This document shows, in pieces, positions 1 through 8,519 of a stretch of 64,000 bases of DNA; within the stretch, counting starts at the first letter, position 1; each line of letters starts with the position of its first letter. Source of the DNA: SZUA-430 sp965227535. Its GTDB lineage: Bacteria; Pseudomonadota; Alphaproteobacteria; Micropepsales; Micropepsaceae. Location of the stretch: contig OZ245761.1 in assembly GCA_965227535.1 (NCBI GenBank), forward strand, positions 2,232,001 to 2,296,000, in the 5' to 3' direction. The notes beneath the pieces were generated by a model. The model saw nothing but the letters and a program-made list of their open reading frames with translations. It was not told the DNA's origin and did not search any database. The translations under genes were made by a program, and so were the position numbers.

Positions 1-1089
1 GGGTACCGCGGCAATCACGTTCGGCACCTGGCTCATCGCCTCAGCGTCAGCCGGCACCATCGTCGCCGCCGTCCCGCCGACGCCACGCTGCTGCGGCGCA
101 CTCGGCCGCACAAGCAGCAGATTGGTGCCCATCGATCCGATCTGCTGGACAACCGCCTGCTTGGCGCCCTCGCCGATCGCAAGCATCGTAACCACCGACC
201 CGACGCCGATGACGATGCCGAGCAGCGTCAGCACGGTGCGAAAGAAATTCGCGCGCAAAGCCCGCAGCGCCATCCCGACCGCCTCACCGGCATCGGACCA
301 GCCCGCGCCGTCTTCGCGCGCCACTTCGGCAAGCCGCGCCTGCGCCTTCTCGATCTCGGCGTGGGTATCAGGGCCGCTATCGGCGAGAACCATCCCGTCC
401 TTGATCTCGATGATACGCCGCGCATGCTGCGCAACTTCGCGGTCATGCGTAATGAGAAGGACCGTGTGACCCTGCGCAGACAATTCGCTCAGCAGCGCCA
501 TCACCTCCGCGCCGCTCTTGCTGTCGAGCGCACCGGTCGGCTCGTCCGCCAGGATGATCTGCCCGCCGTTCATCAACGCCCGCGCGATAGAAACGCGTTG
601 CTGCTGCCCACCCGAAAGCTGGTTCGGGCGGTGATTCAAACGGTCCGCCAACCCCAGCCGCGTCAGCAACTCTTCCGCGCGCTTGTGCCGCTGCTCCGCC
701 GACAGACCGGCGTAGACCGCCGGCACTTCGACATTCTCCGTCGCGCTCGACGTCGAAATCAAATTGTAGCTCTGGAAAATGAAGCCGAACGCGTCGCGCC
801 GCAGGAGCGCCAGCTCGTCCGCTTCGAGCCCCGAAACGTCCTCGCCGTTGAAGCGATAGGTCCCTGAGGTGGCCCGGTCGAGACAGCCGACGATGTTCAT
901 CAGCGTCGACTTGCCCGAACCCGACGCGCCCATGATGGCCACGAACTCGCCCGGAAAGATCGTCAGCGAAATCCCATGCAGCACTTCGACCGCAACGTCG
1001 CCGGTGTTGAACGTCTTGCGCAGATCGGTGACTTCGATGAGGGGCGCCGCTTCGACCGCCTGAAACGAGCCCAGCGTGGGCTTGTTCAT
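1..1089 (-). CDS. macB: MacB-type ABC transporter, ATPase plus start of permease (partial)
   Basis: Fused ATP-binding/permease subunit of a tripartite efflux or lipoprotein-type ABC exporter. I translated the minus strand from the ATG at 1089; the frame stays open to base 1, giving 363 residues of a family usually about 650 long. Walker A GASGSGKST, signature LSGGQQQR and Walker B ILADEPTGALD are all present, followed by the first transmembrane segment (FFRTVLTLLGIVIGVGSV) and the start of the periplasmic domain. Its ATG overlaps the macA stop (ATGA), so the two are translationally coupled. The substrate cannot be read from sequence. The C-terminal half lies outside the window. Confidence 0.93.
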   Translation of the reverse strand, partial: MNKPTLGSFQAVEAAPLIEVTDLRKTFNTGDVAVEVLHGISLTIFPGEFVAIMGASGSGKSTLMNIVGCLDRATSGTYRFNGEDVSGLEADELALLRRDAFGFIFQSYNLISTSSATENVEVPAVYAGLSAEQRHKRAEELLTRLGLADRLNHRPNQLSGGQQQRVSIARALMNGGQIILADEPTGALDSKSGAEVMALLSELSAQGHTVLLITHDREVAQHARRIIEIKDGMVLADSGPDTHAEIEKAQARLAEVAREDGAGWSDAGEAVGMALRALRANFFRTVLTLLGIVIGVGSVVTMLAIGEGAKQAVVQQIGSMGTNLLLVRPSAPQQRGVGGTAATMVPADAEAMSQVPNVIAAVP

Positions 1090-2402
1090 GGGAAGCCTCT
1101 GAACCCGCCGCCGCCCTGACCACCGCTGCGCCGCCCGCTGCCGCCCGTGCGATCACGCTGCTGCCCGGACGAAGACGTCTCGGTCTTGGTGCCCGCGATC
1201 ACGCGATCGCCCACATTTAAGCCGGAGAGCACCTGCGCGGAGACCCGGTTGGTGACGCCGACCTTCACTTCGCGCTCTTCCTGCCGCCCACTTTCGGTCA
1301 CGACGATGGCCTTATAGAGCTTCTCCCGCGGCTTATAACGTTTCAAAGCCGCGATCGGCACGCTGATCGCATCCTTCGCGCCGGCGATGACGAAGAACAC
1401 CTGCGCCGTCATCTGCGTCATCAAATCGCCGTCCTTGTTGTCGACGTCGAAGAGCGCCGTGTAGAGCACGACGTTGTTGACGTTCTCAGGCGTCGGCAGA
1501 ATCTGGCGCAGTTTGCCCTCCCAACGTTTGCGCGGCGATCCAAGGATGGTGAAGTACGCCGCCATCCCGGTCTTCAGCTTCGGCACGTCGGCTTCCGACA
1601 CCTGCGTCCACACCGTCATCGTCGACAGATCCGCAACGCGCAGAATGACCGGCGCCGACTGGTTTGCGTTCAAGGTCTGCCCCTGCTTCGCCGTCACCGA
1701 CACGACCGTGCCAGTCATCGGCGCATAAATCTTGGTGTAGCCCAGCGTGACCTGATCGCCCTTCAGGGTCGACGTCGTCTGCTCGATCTGCGCCTTGATC
1801 GAGTTCACGCCCGCGGCGGCCGACTGCATGCTCGACAGCGAACTTTGATACGCATCCTCGCTGGTCGCGTTCGCAGCCTTCAGCATCTTCTGCCGCGAAT
1901 ACTGCCCACGCGCGAGATCGAGCTGCGCCTGCCGGTCAGCTTGCTGCGCCCGCAGATTCTTGAGCTGCGCCTGATCGGCGGCAACCTTCGCCGCCTGTAG
2001 CTGCGGATCGATTTCGGCCAGAAGGTCGCCCTTCTTCACCGTCGCCCCGACATCGACATGCAACGTGTCGAGTTGCCCCGACACCTGCGCACCGACATCG
2101 ACGTAGTCGCGCGGTTGCAAATTCCCGAGCGCCGTGACCGAGTCTTCGACATCCGCCTGCTCGACGGTGACGATCAACGCCTCGCTCGACGCACTGGACC
2201 CGCCCCAAAGCCAATAGCCAAGCCCGGCCAGCAACACGATCGCCACCGCCAACGCGATCCACCGCGTGCGTTGCGACTTCGGCGCAAGGCCCTTCACACG
2301 TTTACCGATCGAGCTGTCGGCGACCTTGGCATAGGCGGCGCGCGCCTGGGCCATCGGCCCTTCGGCTTGCTTTAGCTCTCCCGGCTTTGCTTCAACGTCC
2401 AT
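1086..2402 (-). CDS. macA: MacA-type periplasmic membrane fusion protein
   Basis: 438-residue adaptor (HlyD/RND-type membrane fusion protein) that links an inner-membrane ABC exporter to an outer-membrane channel. One N-terminal membrane helix (WIALAVAIVLLAGLGYWLW, about residues 48-66) is followed by a lipoyl/barrel-sandwich half, a long coiled-coil hairpin (about 130-215), the second lipoyl half and a beta-barrel domain. The C-terminus is Gly/Arg/Ser-rich (SGGQGGGGFRGFP). It precedes macB with an ATGA overlap. No TolC homologue lies in the window. A 217-base gap upstream (2403-2619) should hold the promoter; I saw no confident motif in it. Confidence 0.92.
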   Translation of the reverse strand: MDVEAKPGELKQAEGPMAQARAAYAKVADSSIGKRVKGLAPKSQRTRWIALAVAIVLLAGLGYWLWGGSSASSEALIVTVEQADVEDSVTALGNLQPRDYVDVGAQVSGQLDTLHVDVGATVKKGDLLAEIDPQLQAAKVAADQAQLKNLRAQQADRQAQLDLARGQYSRQKMLKAANATSEDAYQSSLSSMQSAAAGVNSIKAQIEQTTSTLKGDQVTLGYTKIYAPMTGTVVSVTAKQGQTLNANQSAPVILRVADLSTMTVWTQVSEADVPKLKTGMAAYFTILGSPRKRWEGKLRQILPTPENVNNVVLYTALFDVDNKDGDLMTQMTAQVFFVIAGAKDAISVPIAALKRYKPREKLYKAIVVTESGRQEEREVKVGVTNRVSAQVLSGLNVGDRVIAGTKTETSSSGQQRDRTGGSGRRSGGQGGGGFRGFP

Positions 2403-2619
2403 TGGTTCGACCTATCGAGGGCATGACGAGCGCGCGTCTAACAACGCATCTCTCGTCAATTGCGCTGCACGAGGTCGAGTTCAACAGAAAAGCCTTTAAA
2501 GCGCTAATAAGAGCGCCCGAAAAACGGCGGTTTTCTGCCGACATATCTTGCGACAAAGATCAAATCGTCGCCGAGCCAAACTGTCGATCCATTAAGTTTC
2601 CTAAAGCGCGCGACCACCA

Positions 2620-3054
2620 TCACATCGCCGGCAAGAACACCTGCCGCGCCGTTGCCGCCTCATCCAGCAACTTCAAGATGCGCGCCTCAAGCGCACGCAC
2701 GCCCGCCTTCTCGGCATGAACATGCAGCTCAATCAGCAACGCCTTCAGCGCCGCATTCGATCGATCGAGCGTTGCCACGTTGATGTCCGCGTCGACCTCT
2801 CTCGCCGCCGCCTTCAACCGCGCACCAAGATCACCGCCGATATCGGACGCCGCGTCCGCAAACAACGCCCGCAGCGCCGCGTTCTCCTTCGCGCGAATAT
2901 CGGCAGCGCGGTTGAATTCTTGGGACACCATCAAGAGCAGCACGCCGGTGAGCGTCGCCGTACCTTGGCCGTAGCCGGGCGGCAGCGCCGGCCCCATCTC
3001 CATCGCCACTTTCGCAAACGCATGATTCAGAACGAGATCAGGTGACGGTTTCAC
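2620..3054 (-). CDS. small conserved hypothetical, coupled to phosphotransferase
   Basis: 144-residue soluble, mostly helical protein with no signal peptide and no motif I recognise. The start is a GTG (3054-3052) that overlaps the TGA of the upstream phosphotransferase gene in a GTGA arrangement, which supports this start and implies coupled translation. It is the last gene of the three-gene minus-strand cluster 5184-2620. Its role is unknown; position suggests it works with the phosphotransferase. Confidence 0.75.
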   Translation of the reverse strand: MKPSPDLVLNHAFAKVAMEMGPALPPGYGQGTATLTGVLLLMVSQEFNRAADIRAKENAALRALFADAASDIGGDLGARLKAAAREVDADINVATLDRSNAALKALLIELHVHAEKAGVRALEARILKLLDEAATARQVFLPAM

Positions 3055-4079
3055 GACGCGATCTCCTTCGCCTGGATCAACAACTCGGCCAGCCGCTTGT
3101 TATGAAACGGCAAACAATAAAGCCCGGAGAACGCCATGACCGGATCCGTATTCGTCCCCGCCTGAAACTCCTTCGCCGAGGAGATCCAAATGGCGAGCCC
3201 CTTGAACGACGCAAACATCGACCACCAGCGCAAAGCCACGGGATCGACCTTCAACCCGCTCGCGCGTTCCCATACCGCAATCGCTTCGTCGCGCTTCAAC
3301 ATCCCACCCGGATGTTCGCGATCCACCGACCACAACGGATCAAGCGCCCAGCCGAGATCCTCAAGCGGATCGCCCAAATGCGCCATCTCCCAATCGAGGA
3401 CCGCACGGATCGATCCCGACCCATCGAACAAAAAATTCCCGGTGCGATAGTCGCCATGCACGATTGAGACGCGCGCCGGGGCCGGGGGCGGGTTGGCGCG
3501 CATCCAACGGATCGCCGCCCGCGCAATCGGCTGCGGCTCAAGCTCATCCTCGTCGACCACCTTCTCCCACTTGTCGAGTTCGGCCTTCCAAGCCTCACTC
3601 GCTGCAGGCATCGGCGAATGCTTCGCCAAATCCGACGACGCCGCATCGCGCTTCGCGATATGCCCGAGGATGGTAAAAAACTGCTCGCCGATTTTGCGCC
3701 GGTGCGCGCCATAGGGATCGGCGGCCAAGATCGACCCGGCCGTACAACCCTCGACCTCTTCCATCACGAAGAACGGCCGCTCCAACCAATCAAGCTCGCG
3801 CTCAAGGAACAAGGCCCCCGGCACCGGCACCGCCGATCCCATGAACGAGCGATACGCCGCGAACTCGACCTCCCGCTCCGTTTCGATCAACGTCGACACC
3901 GGATCCCGCCGGAAGATCAACCCACGCTGCCCGCCACGCTCAGCTTCGATGCGTACGCGAAACGTCTCGCGGCTCGCCCCGCCATGAATGCGCGACAGAG
4001 CAACGACAGACACCCGCCCCGCCTCCGGCATGCGATGCGCAAGATAGCGGACGATCCGCCCTTCAAGATCTGCGCTCAT
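3051..4079 (-). CDS. APH-family phosphotransferase
   Basis: 342 residues from the ATG at 4079 (MSADLEGRIV), chosen because it lies one base after the previous stop; a longer reading would overlap that gene. The protein-kinase-like fold of aminoglycoside/choline phosphotransferases is shown by the catalytic loop HGDYRTGNFLFD and the metal-binding DWEMAHLGDPLEDLGW. It resembles the ACAD10-type kinases often found near acyl-CoA metabolism genes rather than drug-resistance enzymes; that assignment is inferred. The substrate is unknown. It is tightly flanked by a lipocalin-like gene upstream and a small hypothetical downstream. Confidence 0.87.
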   Translation of the reverse strand: MSADLEGRIVRYLAHRMPEAGRVSVVALSRIHGGASRETFRVRIEAERGGQRGLIFRRDPVSTLIETEREVEFAAYRSFMGSAVPVPGALFLERELDWLERPFFVMEEVEGCTAGSILAADPYGAHRRKIGEQFFTILGHIAKRDAASSDLAKHSPMPAASEAWKAELDKWEKVVDEDELEPQPIARAAIRWMRANPPPAPARVSIVHGDYRTGNFLFDGSGSIRAVLDWEMAHLGDPLEDLGWALDPLWSVDREHPGGMLKRDEAIAVWERASGLKVDPVALRWWSMFASFKGLAIWISSAKEFQAGTNTDPVMAFSGLYCLPFHNKRLAELLIQAKEIAS

Positions 4080-4080
4080 C

Positions 4081-5184
4081 TCATTTCGCTCCGTCCAGCA
4101 GCGACACGAACCCGCTTGGCTTATGCGCACCGATGATCAGCTGCTCCAGGACGCCCCAACCCTTGCGCTCCAACCCGTCAGGCCCGGTCAACACGGCGCG
4201 CGAAAACGCCTGCACATGTAGATGCAGCATGTCGCTCTCCGGCGCCGTCGCAATGTCGATCGTGTCATAGCCGACGGCAAGCTCGCCGCGATAGCGACCA
4301 TGCCCCCACTCCGGATGGAGATACCCAAGGCCGCTCATGTAGAAGTTCCACTGCGGCGTCAGCTCGATCTTGTGCGCACCACCATGCTCGTCCGTCATGC
4401 GGATCGTCGCCGCCTTCGCATGCCGCGTGCCGCTCTTGAAGACGATGTCGGACGCGCACGAGCCCATATGGTTCTCGCCGTTCTCACCGGTCAGCGCCAT
4501 CACGGCATGCGTATTCCACGGCCGCCCTTCGGCATCCGAGTTGTCGTGATAGAGCGTGATGCGATCCTCGAAATTCAACGGCGCCCAAAGCCAATAGAAT
4601 TGAGGCGGAGGCGGCGGCGCCACCGGCTGCGAATCCTGCGCCCCGACGGGCCGAATGCCCCAGGACCGATCCCGCGTCCCCAGCACCCGCTCGTCGATCG
4701 CGATGCGCTTGCCCTTCACTTCGATCCAACCGGTATAGCTGCCGTTCTGCGTCAGCCGCGTGTAGTCCATGATGGTGCGCGGACCGATGCGGCGGGTGAA
4801 CCGCGGCTCCTCGATCGCCGGCGCGCGCGAGCGGAACGTCACATCGGCGGCGATCCCATGCTCGTTCTTGTCAACGCGCACGCGCAACGACCGCAACGGC
4901 TCGACCACCTCGACATGCAGTGGCCCGACGCGCGTATCCATCCGCTCCATGCCCAGTACGCGCGACGCACGCAAATTGTGCTGCACCCCATCGACGACGA
5001 TGCAAAACGCGCCGTCCATCACATTCAGTGCCGGATAAACACCAAGCGCCGCCGCAAAGAACACCGATCCGTCGGGCGTGTACCCGTTGAAGAAATACCG
5101 GTCATAGAAATTCCGGTCCGTCCCCGCATAAGCGATCGGTTCGGCCGTCTGATGAATGGGATAGTCGTCGGCTTTGGTGAGCAT
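4081..5184 (-). CDS. DUF7064/DUF7065-like (AttH/CrtC lipocalin-type) protein
   Basis: 367 residues from the ATG at 5184 (MLTKADDYPIHQ); 130 codons of open frame upstream have shadow-like composition and were excluded. The beta-rich sequence with aromatic motifs (NFYDRYFFNGY, RSWGIRPVG, FYWLWAPLNF) resembles the two-domain lipocalin-like proteins of the DUF7064/7065 or hydroxyneurosporene-synthase/AttH type, which recur beside APH-family phosphotransferases. No signal peptide. It starts a three-gene run with gaps of 1 base and then a GTGA overlap. It probably binds a hydrophobic ligand; the exact function is unknown. Family assignment is from recall of motif style, not a search. Confidence 0.72.
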   Translation of the reverse strand: MLTKADDYPIHQTAEPIAYAGTDRNFYDRYFFNGYTPDGSVFFAAALGVYPALNVMDGAFCIVVDGVQHNLRASRVLGMERMDTRVGPLHVEVVEPLRSLRVRVDKNEHGIAADVTFRSRAPAIEEPRFTRRIGPRTIMDYTRLTQNGSYTGWIEVKGKRIAIDERVLGTRDRSWGIRPVGAQDSQPVAPPPPPQFYWLWAPLNFEDRITLYHDNSDAEGRPWNTHAVMALTGENGENHMGSCASDIVFKSGTRHAKAATIRMTDEHGGAHKIELTPQWNFYMSGLGYLHPEWGHGRYRGELAVGYDTIDIATAPESDMLHLHVQAFSRAVLTGPDGLERKGWGVLEQLIIGAHKPSGFVSLLDGAK

Positions 5185-5314
5185 GTATCTGACTTGCGTT
5201 GAATGGCGGAGGGCGGACAATGACGTGCCCCGCCGCGCCACGCAATCGCGTTGCCGATTGTGCAGCGCATCATGGCGTGCAATCACTTTGCGCAACCCAA
5301 GAGGGGCACAACGC

Positions 5315-5704
5315 ATGCACAGGTTCTGGCTCATCATTGGCGCGGCGAACATGCTTCTGGCGCTCATCGTCGCCGCAGCAACCGGACACCGCCTCGAGGG
5401 TGAATTCGTCCCCGTCATCCGCGCCGTCTTCGACACCGCGCGCGAGATGCATTTCGTCCACGCCTTGGCGATCATCGCCGTCGGCGTCGTCAGCGCGCAA
5501 TTCGGCCGCAAGCTGCTGATCGACCTCGCCGGCTGGGCGTTCCTGACCGGCATCGTCTGCTTTAGCGGCGGCATCTACCTAGGCTACGGCGCCGCGAACC
5601 TGACGGAAGTCCGCGCGCTCATTCCCGTGGGCGGCGTCAGCCTCATGGCAGGCTGGGTGCTGTTTGCGATCGGCGCCTATTCTCTAACGCGTCCGGCCGC
5701 TTGA
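5315..5704 (+). CDS. DUF423-family small membrane protein
   Basis: 129 residues starting at the ATG 5315 (MHRFWLIIGAANML), preceded by GAGGGG at a good distance. Four predicted membrane helices (about 3-22, 45-62, 72-92, 101-123) with small-residue-rich sequences typical of the DUF423/YgdD family of inner-membrane proteins. The function of the family is unsettled. It stands alone on the plus strand, divergent from the DUF7064-like gene and convergent with the hydrolase, whose stop lies one base away. Confidence 0.8.
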   Translation: MHRFWLIIGAANMLLALIVAAATGHRLEGEFVPVIRAVFDTAREMHFVHALAIIAVGVVSAQFGRKLLIDLAGWAFLTGIVCFSGGIYLGYGAANLTEVRALIPVGGVSLMAGWVLFAIGAYSLTRPAA

Positions 5705-5705
5705 C

Positions 5706-6689
5706 CTAAGGCGTCGTCGGCGCGCCCGTTGCTGGCGCCGTTAGGAATGCGCGCACGTCGGCAGCGGTCCGTTCGGCCAAGTCCTCCTGCAGAATATGAC
5801 CGCCGTCGTCGTAAATGATCGCCTGCGCGCCCGGTATCGCCTGCTTGAAAAGCTCCGCGGCCTCGACGGGGATCAGTTTGTCCTGCCGCCCCCACAAGAC
5901 CAACGTCGGCACCGTCAGCTTCGGCAGATTCTCGCGAAAGAATTTGTCCTCGCCCAGGAAATACTCCATCGGCATCGAGAACCGCGCCCGCGTCGCCTTG
6001 CGAATGCCCGGCCCACGATTGAGCTCCCAGTACCGGTCGATCATCTCGGGAGTCACCAACTCCTGATGCGCGAACGACGCCTTCAGCGTCGCCTCCGCCA
6101 CCGGCCGCCCAGGGATAAGGCGCAAGAATTCGCGCAGCACCGGCGTGCGCACCAGATAGAAGAAGGCCGGCGGCTCCGGCATGTTCGCCGGCACAAGCCC
6201 CGCTGAATCGATCGGGATCAAATGCGTGACCCGCGCGGGAAGCGCGATCGCTACGCGCGAAGCGACGCCGCCACCCATGGAATTGCCCGCGACGGCGAAC
6301 CGCTCCACGCCGATCGTCGACGTGAACTCGCCAACGAAAGCCGCCATGCTCTCCGCCGTGTACGTCTCGTCGGCCTTCGCAATCGTCAATCCATGTCCCG
6401 GCAGATCGACCGTCACGACACGAAACGCGTCGCCGAGATTCTTGACCCAGGGCTCCCACGTGTGCAGCGATGCGTTCGACCCGTGCAGCAACACAAGCGC
6501 GGGACCGGCGGCATTTCCCTGATCGCGATAATGCGCCTTCGCGCCGGACGGCAGATCGACGAACTGCGACGGCGCTTGACCGTACTTCTGCAGCAACACG
6601 TCGCGCGGCACTTCCGGATCGCCTAAGAACAGAAACGCCGCTCCGATCAACACCGCAATGATGCCGACGATCCACAACAGAATGCGCAT
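5706..6689 (-). CDS. membrane-anchored alpha/beta hydrolase
   Basis: 327 residues from ATG 6689 (MRILLWIVGIIAVLIGAAFLFLG), chosen over an earlier in-frame ATG because GGAGGGG sits just upstream and because it avoids overlapping the M61 gene. One N-terminal membrane helix, then an alpha/beta hydrolase fold: oxyanion region LLHGSNAS, nucleophile elbow GNSMGGG, acid in GRQDKLIP and catalytic His in DGGHILQED. Probably a periplasm-facing esterase or lipase-like enzyme; the substrate is unknown. It follows the M61 peptidase by 11 bases, likely in one operon. Confidence 0.86.
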   Translation of the reverse strand: MRILLWIVGIIAVLIGAAFLFLGDPEVPRDVLLQKYGQAPSQFVDLPSGAKAHYRDQGNAAGPALVLLHGSNASLHTWEPWVKNLGDAFRVVTVDLPGHGLTIAKADETYTAESMAAFVGEFTSTIGVERFAVAGNSMGGGVASRVAIALPARVTHLIPIDSAGLVPANMPEPPAFFYLVRTPVLREFLRLIPGRPVAEATLKASFAHQELVTPEMIDRYWELNRGPGIRKATRARFSMPMEYFLGEDKFFRENLPKLTVPTLVLWGRQDKLIPVEAAELFKQAIPGAQAIIYDDGGHILQEDLAERTAADVRAFLTAPATGAPTTP

Positions 6690-6700
6690 GAGCCCCTCCG

Positions 6701-8395
6701 TCAGCCGTTGCCCGCGAACCGCGCGGTGCAAGCCTTTCGCACCGCTTCGTCGGACATCGGCTTGAGTTTCAATTCCTGCAACGTGACCTTCCGCTTGCCG
6801 GCCGGAAGATAGCTGATTTCCCGCGTCACGCCATTAGCGCGCACCTTGTAGGTCAGCGGCACACGCGAATCCCGCCCCACCGACAGGTCCAGGCTCAAAA
6901 TCTGCATCCCATCGCGCAACCCCGCGGCGAACGCCGGCCCGTTCGGATCGACGCCGGCGACGATGTTGTTGTTGAGGATCGTCTTGCGCCCGTCAAAACC
7001 GCGATCGAATTCCGCCACTGCACTTGTCTCGATCACGCCACACGGCGCCAACGCATCGGCCGGCAGCGCGATGGTCTCGCCCTTCTCGACGTAGCGCGCC
7101 AAGTCGTCCTGAACGTCGACGCCAACCGCCTTGGCCTGAGTCACGAAGTTGCCACGGATCGCCGGCGGAATCGCGCCCTCGCCCAACCCGTCCACTGTCC
7201 GCTTCATCGCCAACACGATGTCGTCCAGATCGCGCGACCCCTTCGATGCCCGGCGCGCACGATCATCGGCCAGCGTCGCGAACAACAGGCCGCGCTGATA
7301 CGGCAGATCATTCATCGCCCTCTCTTGCCAAAATTCCGCGGCGACCTTCGCATTCGGCGCATCGCGCACCGGCGAAAATGCGTAGGCCCACATCACGTCG
7401 TTATAGGCTCGCGCCGCCTCCTCAGCGCTCCACAAACCTTCGCGCACCAGCAGCCGATACGTGTAGAAATCCGTAAACCCTTCCGACAGCCAATACTCCA
7501 ATGCATCCGCGTCGCCTTGCGGCATCATCCCGACGCGGCGCGGAATCCAGGAATGCAAATGCTCGTGCGCCAGAATGCGCGTGAGTTGCCGGTCGGCAAC
7601 GTTCGGCGTCGCAAAGAAGGCGAACGCATCGTTGAGCCCGGTCCCGCCCAACGACATGCTGCCGACCTCCGCTTGCAGCGGCATCACGGTGACCAGAAAC
7701 GGCGCAGGCTGATCGCCCCAGAATTTGTGATGCGACGCGATGATCGGCTGTAGGCGCTTGATGAAATCGTTGTCAGTGAAGGCCCACGCCCCGCGGATCG
7801 CCACCCGCAACGTCCCGGCTTTGAGCACACGAAAATCGCCGCCCACACTGATGCTCTCGAGAACGTCGGCGAGCGAGAGAGACCCATGCTCGAGGTCCGA
7901 CGCCCACTGCCAGCCTTCCGGCATGTCATGGAACGAGACCGTGGCGGTCGTCGCGAGACTCCATTTCGGCCGCGCCATCATCGTCCAGCCGATGAGATGG
8001 AAATAGTTCGGCCTGATCACCGGCCGATACTCGTTCGACCCGGTAACCGCCGGCTCGCCCTGCCACATTTGGGTGACACGATAGCGAACGGTCAGCGTCG
8101 CGCGCGGCGCATGACGAAGAACTTTCAGCGCGGGCGATCCGCCCGCATCCACTTTCAAACCTTGCCCCGAAACGCGGAAGTCGCTGATGCCGCGCCACAG
8201 TTCGGTCTTGCCGCCCCACGCATCGGGCAGTTCGATCACGGTCTCGCCGTCCGCCTCGCCCGTGAGCTCCATCTCGACGGCGATGCCGTTCAGCGCGCCG
8301 TTCTCGACCTGCGGCGTGAGCGTATAGCGGATATCCTCCGCCGTAGCGGCAGCCGCTGCCCAAAGCAGCGCCACGATCGCAACAATTGTTCGCAT
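6701..8395 (-). CDS. exported M61-family metallopeptidase
   Basis: 564 residues with a signal peptide (MRTIVAIVALLWAAAAATAED). The zinc motif HEHLH is at residues 277-281, inside LTRILAHEHLHSW, as in the M61 glycyl aminopeptidase-like family. A PDZ-like segment lies near the C-terminus (about 455-545, with DPNGPAFAAGLRDGMQILSLDL). Expected to cleave peptides in the periplasm. It is followed at 11 bases by the alpha/beta hydrolase gene. The 124-base gap to the divergent FAD oxidoreductase must carry both promoters. Confidence 0.85.
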   Translation of the reverse strand: MRTIVAIVALLWAAAAATAEDIRYTLTPQVENGALNGIAVEMELTGEADGETVIELPDAWGGKTELWRGISDFRVSGQGLKVDAGGSPALKVLRHAPRATLTVRYRVTQMWQGEPAVTGSNEYRPVIRPNYFHLIGWTMMARPKWSLATTATVSFHDMPEGWQWASDLEHGSLSLADVLESISVGGDFRVLKAGTLRVAIRGAWAFTDNDFIKRLQPIIASHHKFWGDQPAPFLVTVMPLQAEVGSMSLGGTGLNDAFAFFATPNVADRQLTRILAHEHLHSWIPRRVGMMPQGDADALEYWLSEGFTDFYTYRLLVREGLWSAEEAARAYNDVMWAYAFSPVRDAPNAKVAAEFWQERAMNDLPYQRGLLFATLADDRARRASKGSRDLDDIVLAMKRTVDGLGEGAIPPAIRGNFVTQAKAVGVDVQDDLARYVEKGETIALPADALAPCGVIETSAVAEFDRGFDGRKTILNNNIVAGVDPNGPAFAAGLRDGMQILSLDLSVGRDSRVPLTYKVRANGVTREISYLPAGKRKVTLQELKLKPMSDEAVRKACTARFAGNG

Positions 8396-8519
8396 GCAGC
8401 CCTCCCCGCCGGAGAGAATGACGAATTCGCGGCGCTAACGCTACGTCACCTCCGCAACGCTCGACACACCGCGCTTTTCCGCTACATCTAGAGCATTCGC
8501 TATTCGAAGGATTAACGAC

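Noticed and set aside
3051..4079. Aminoglycoside resistance gene
   Set aside because: The fold is APH-like, but the sequence and its neighbours fit the housekeeping ACAD10-type group; nothing indicates a resistance enzyme.
4222..5202. 326-codon plus-strand frame opposite the DUF7064-like gene
   Set aside because: Arg-rich shadow; the minus-strand protein has coherent motifs and tight operon spacing.
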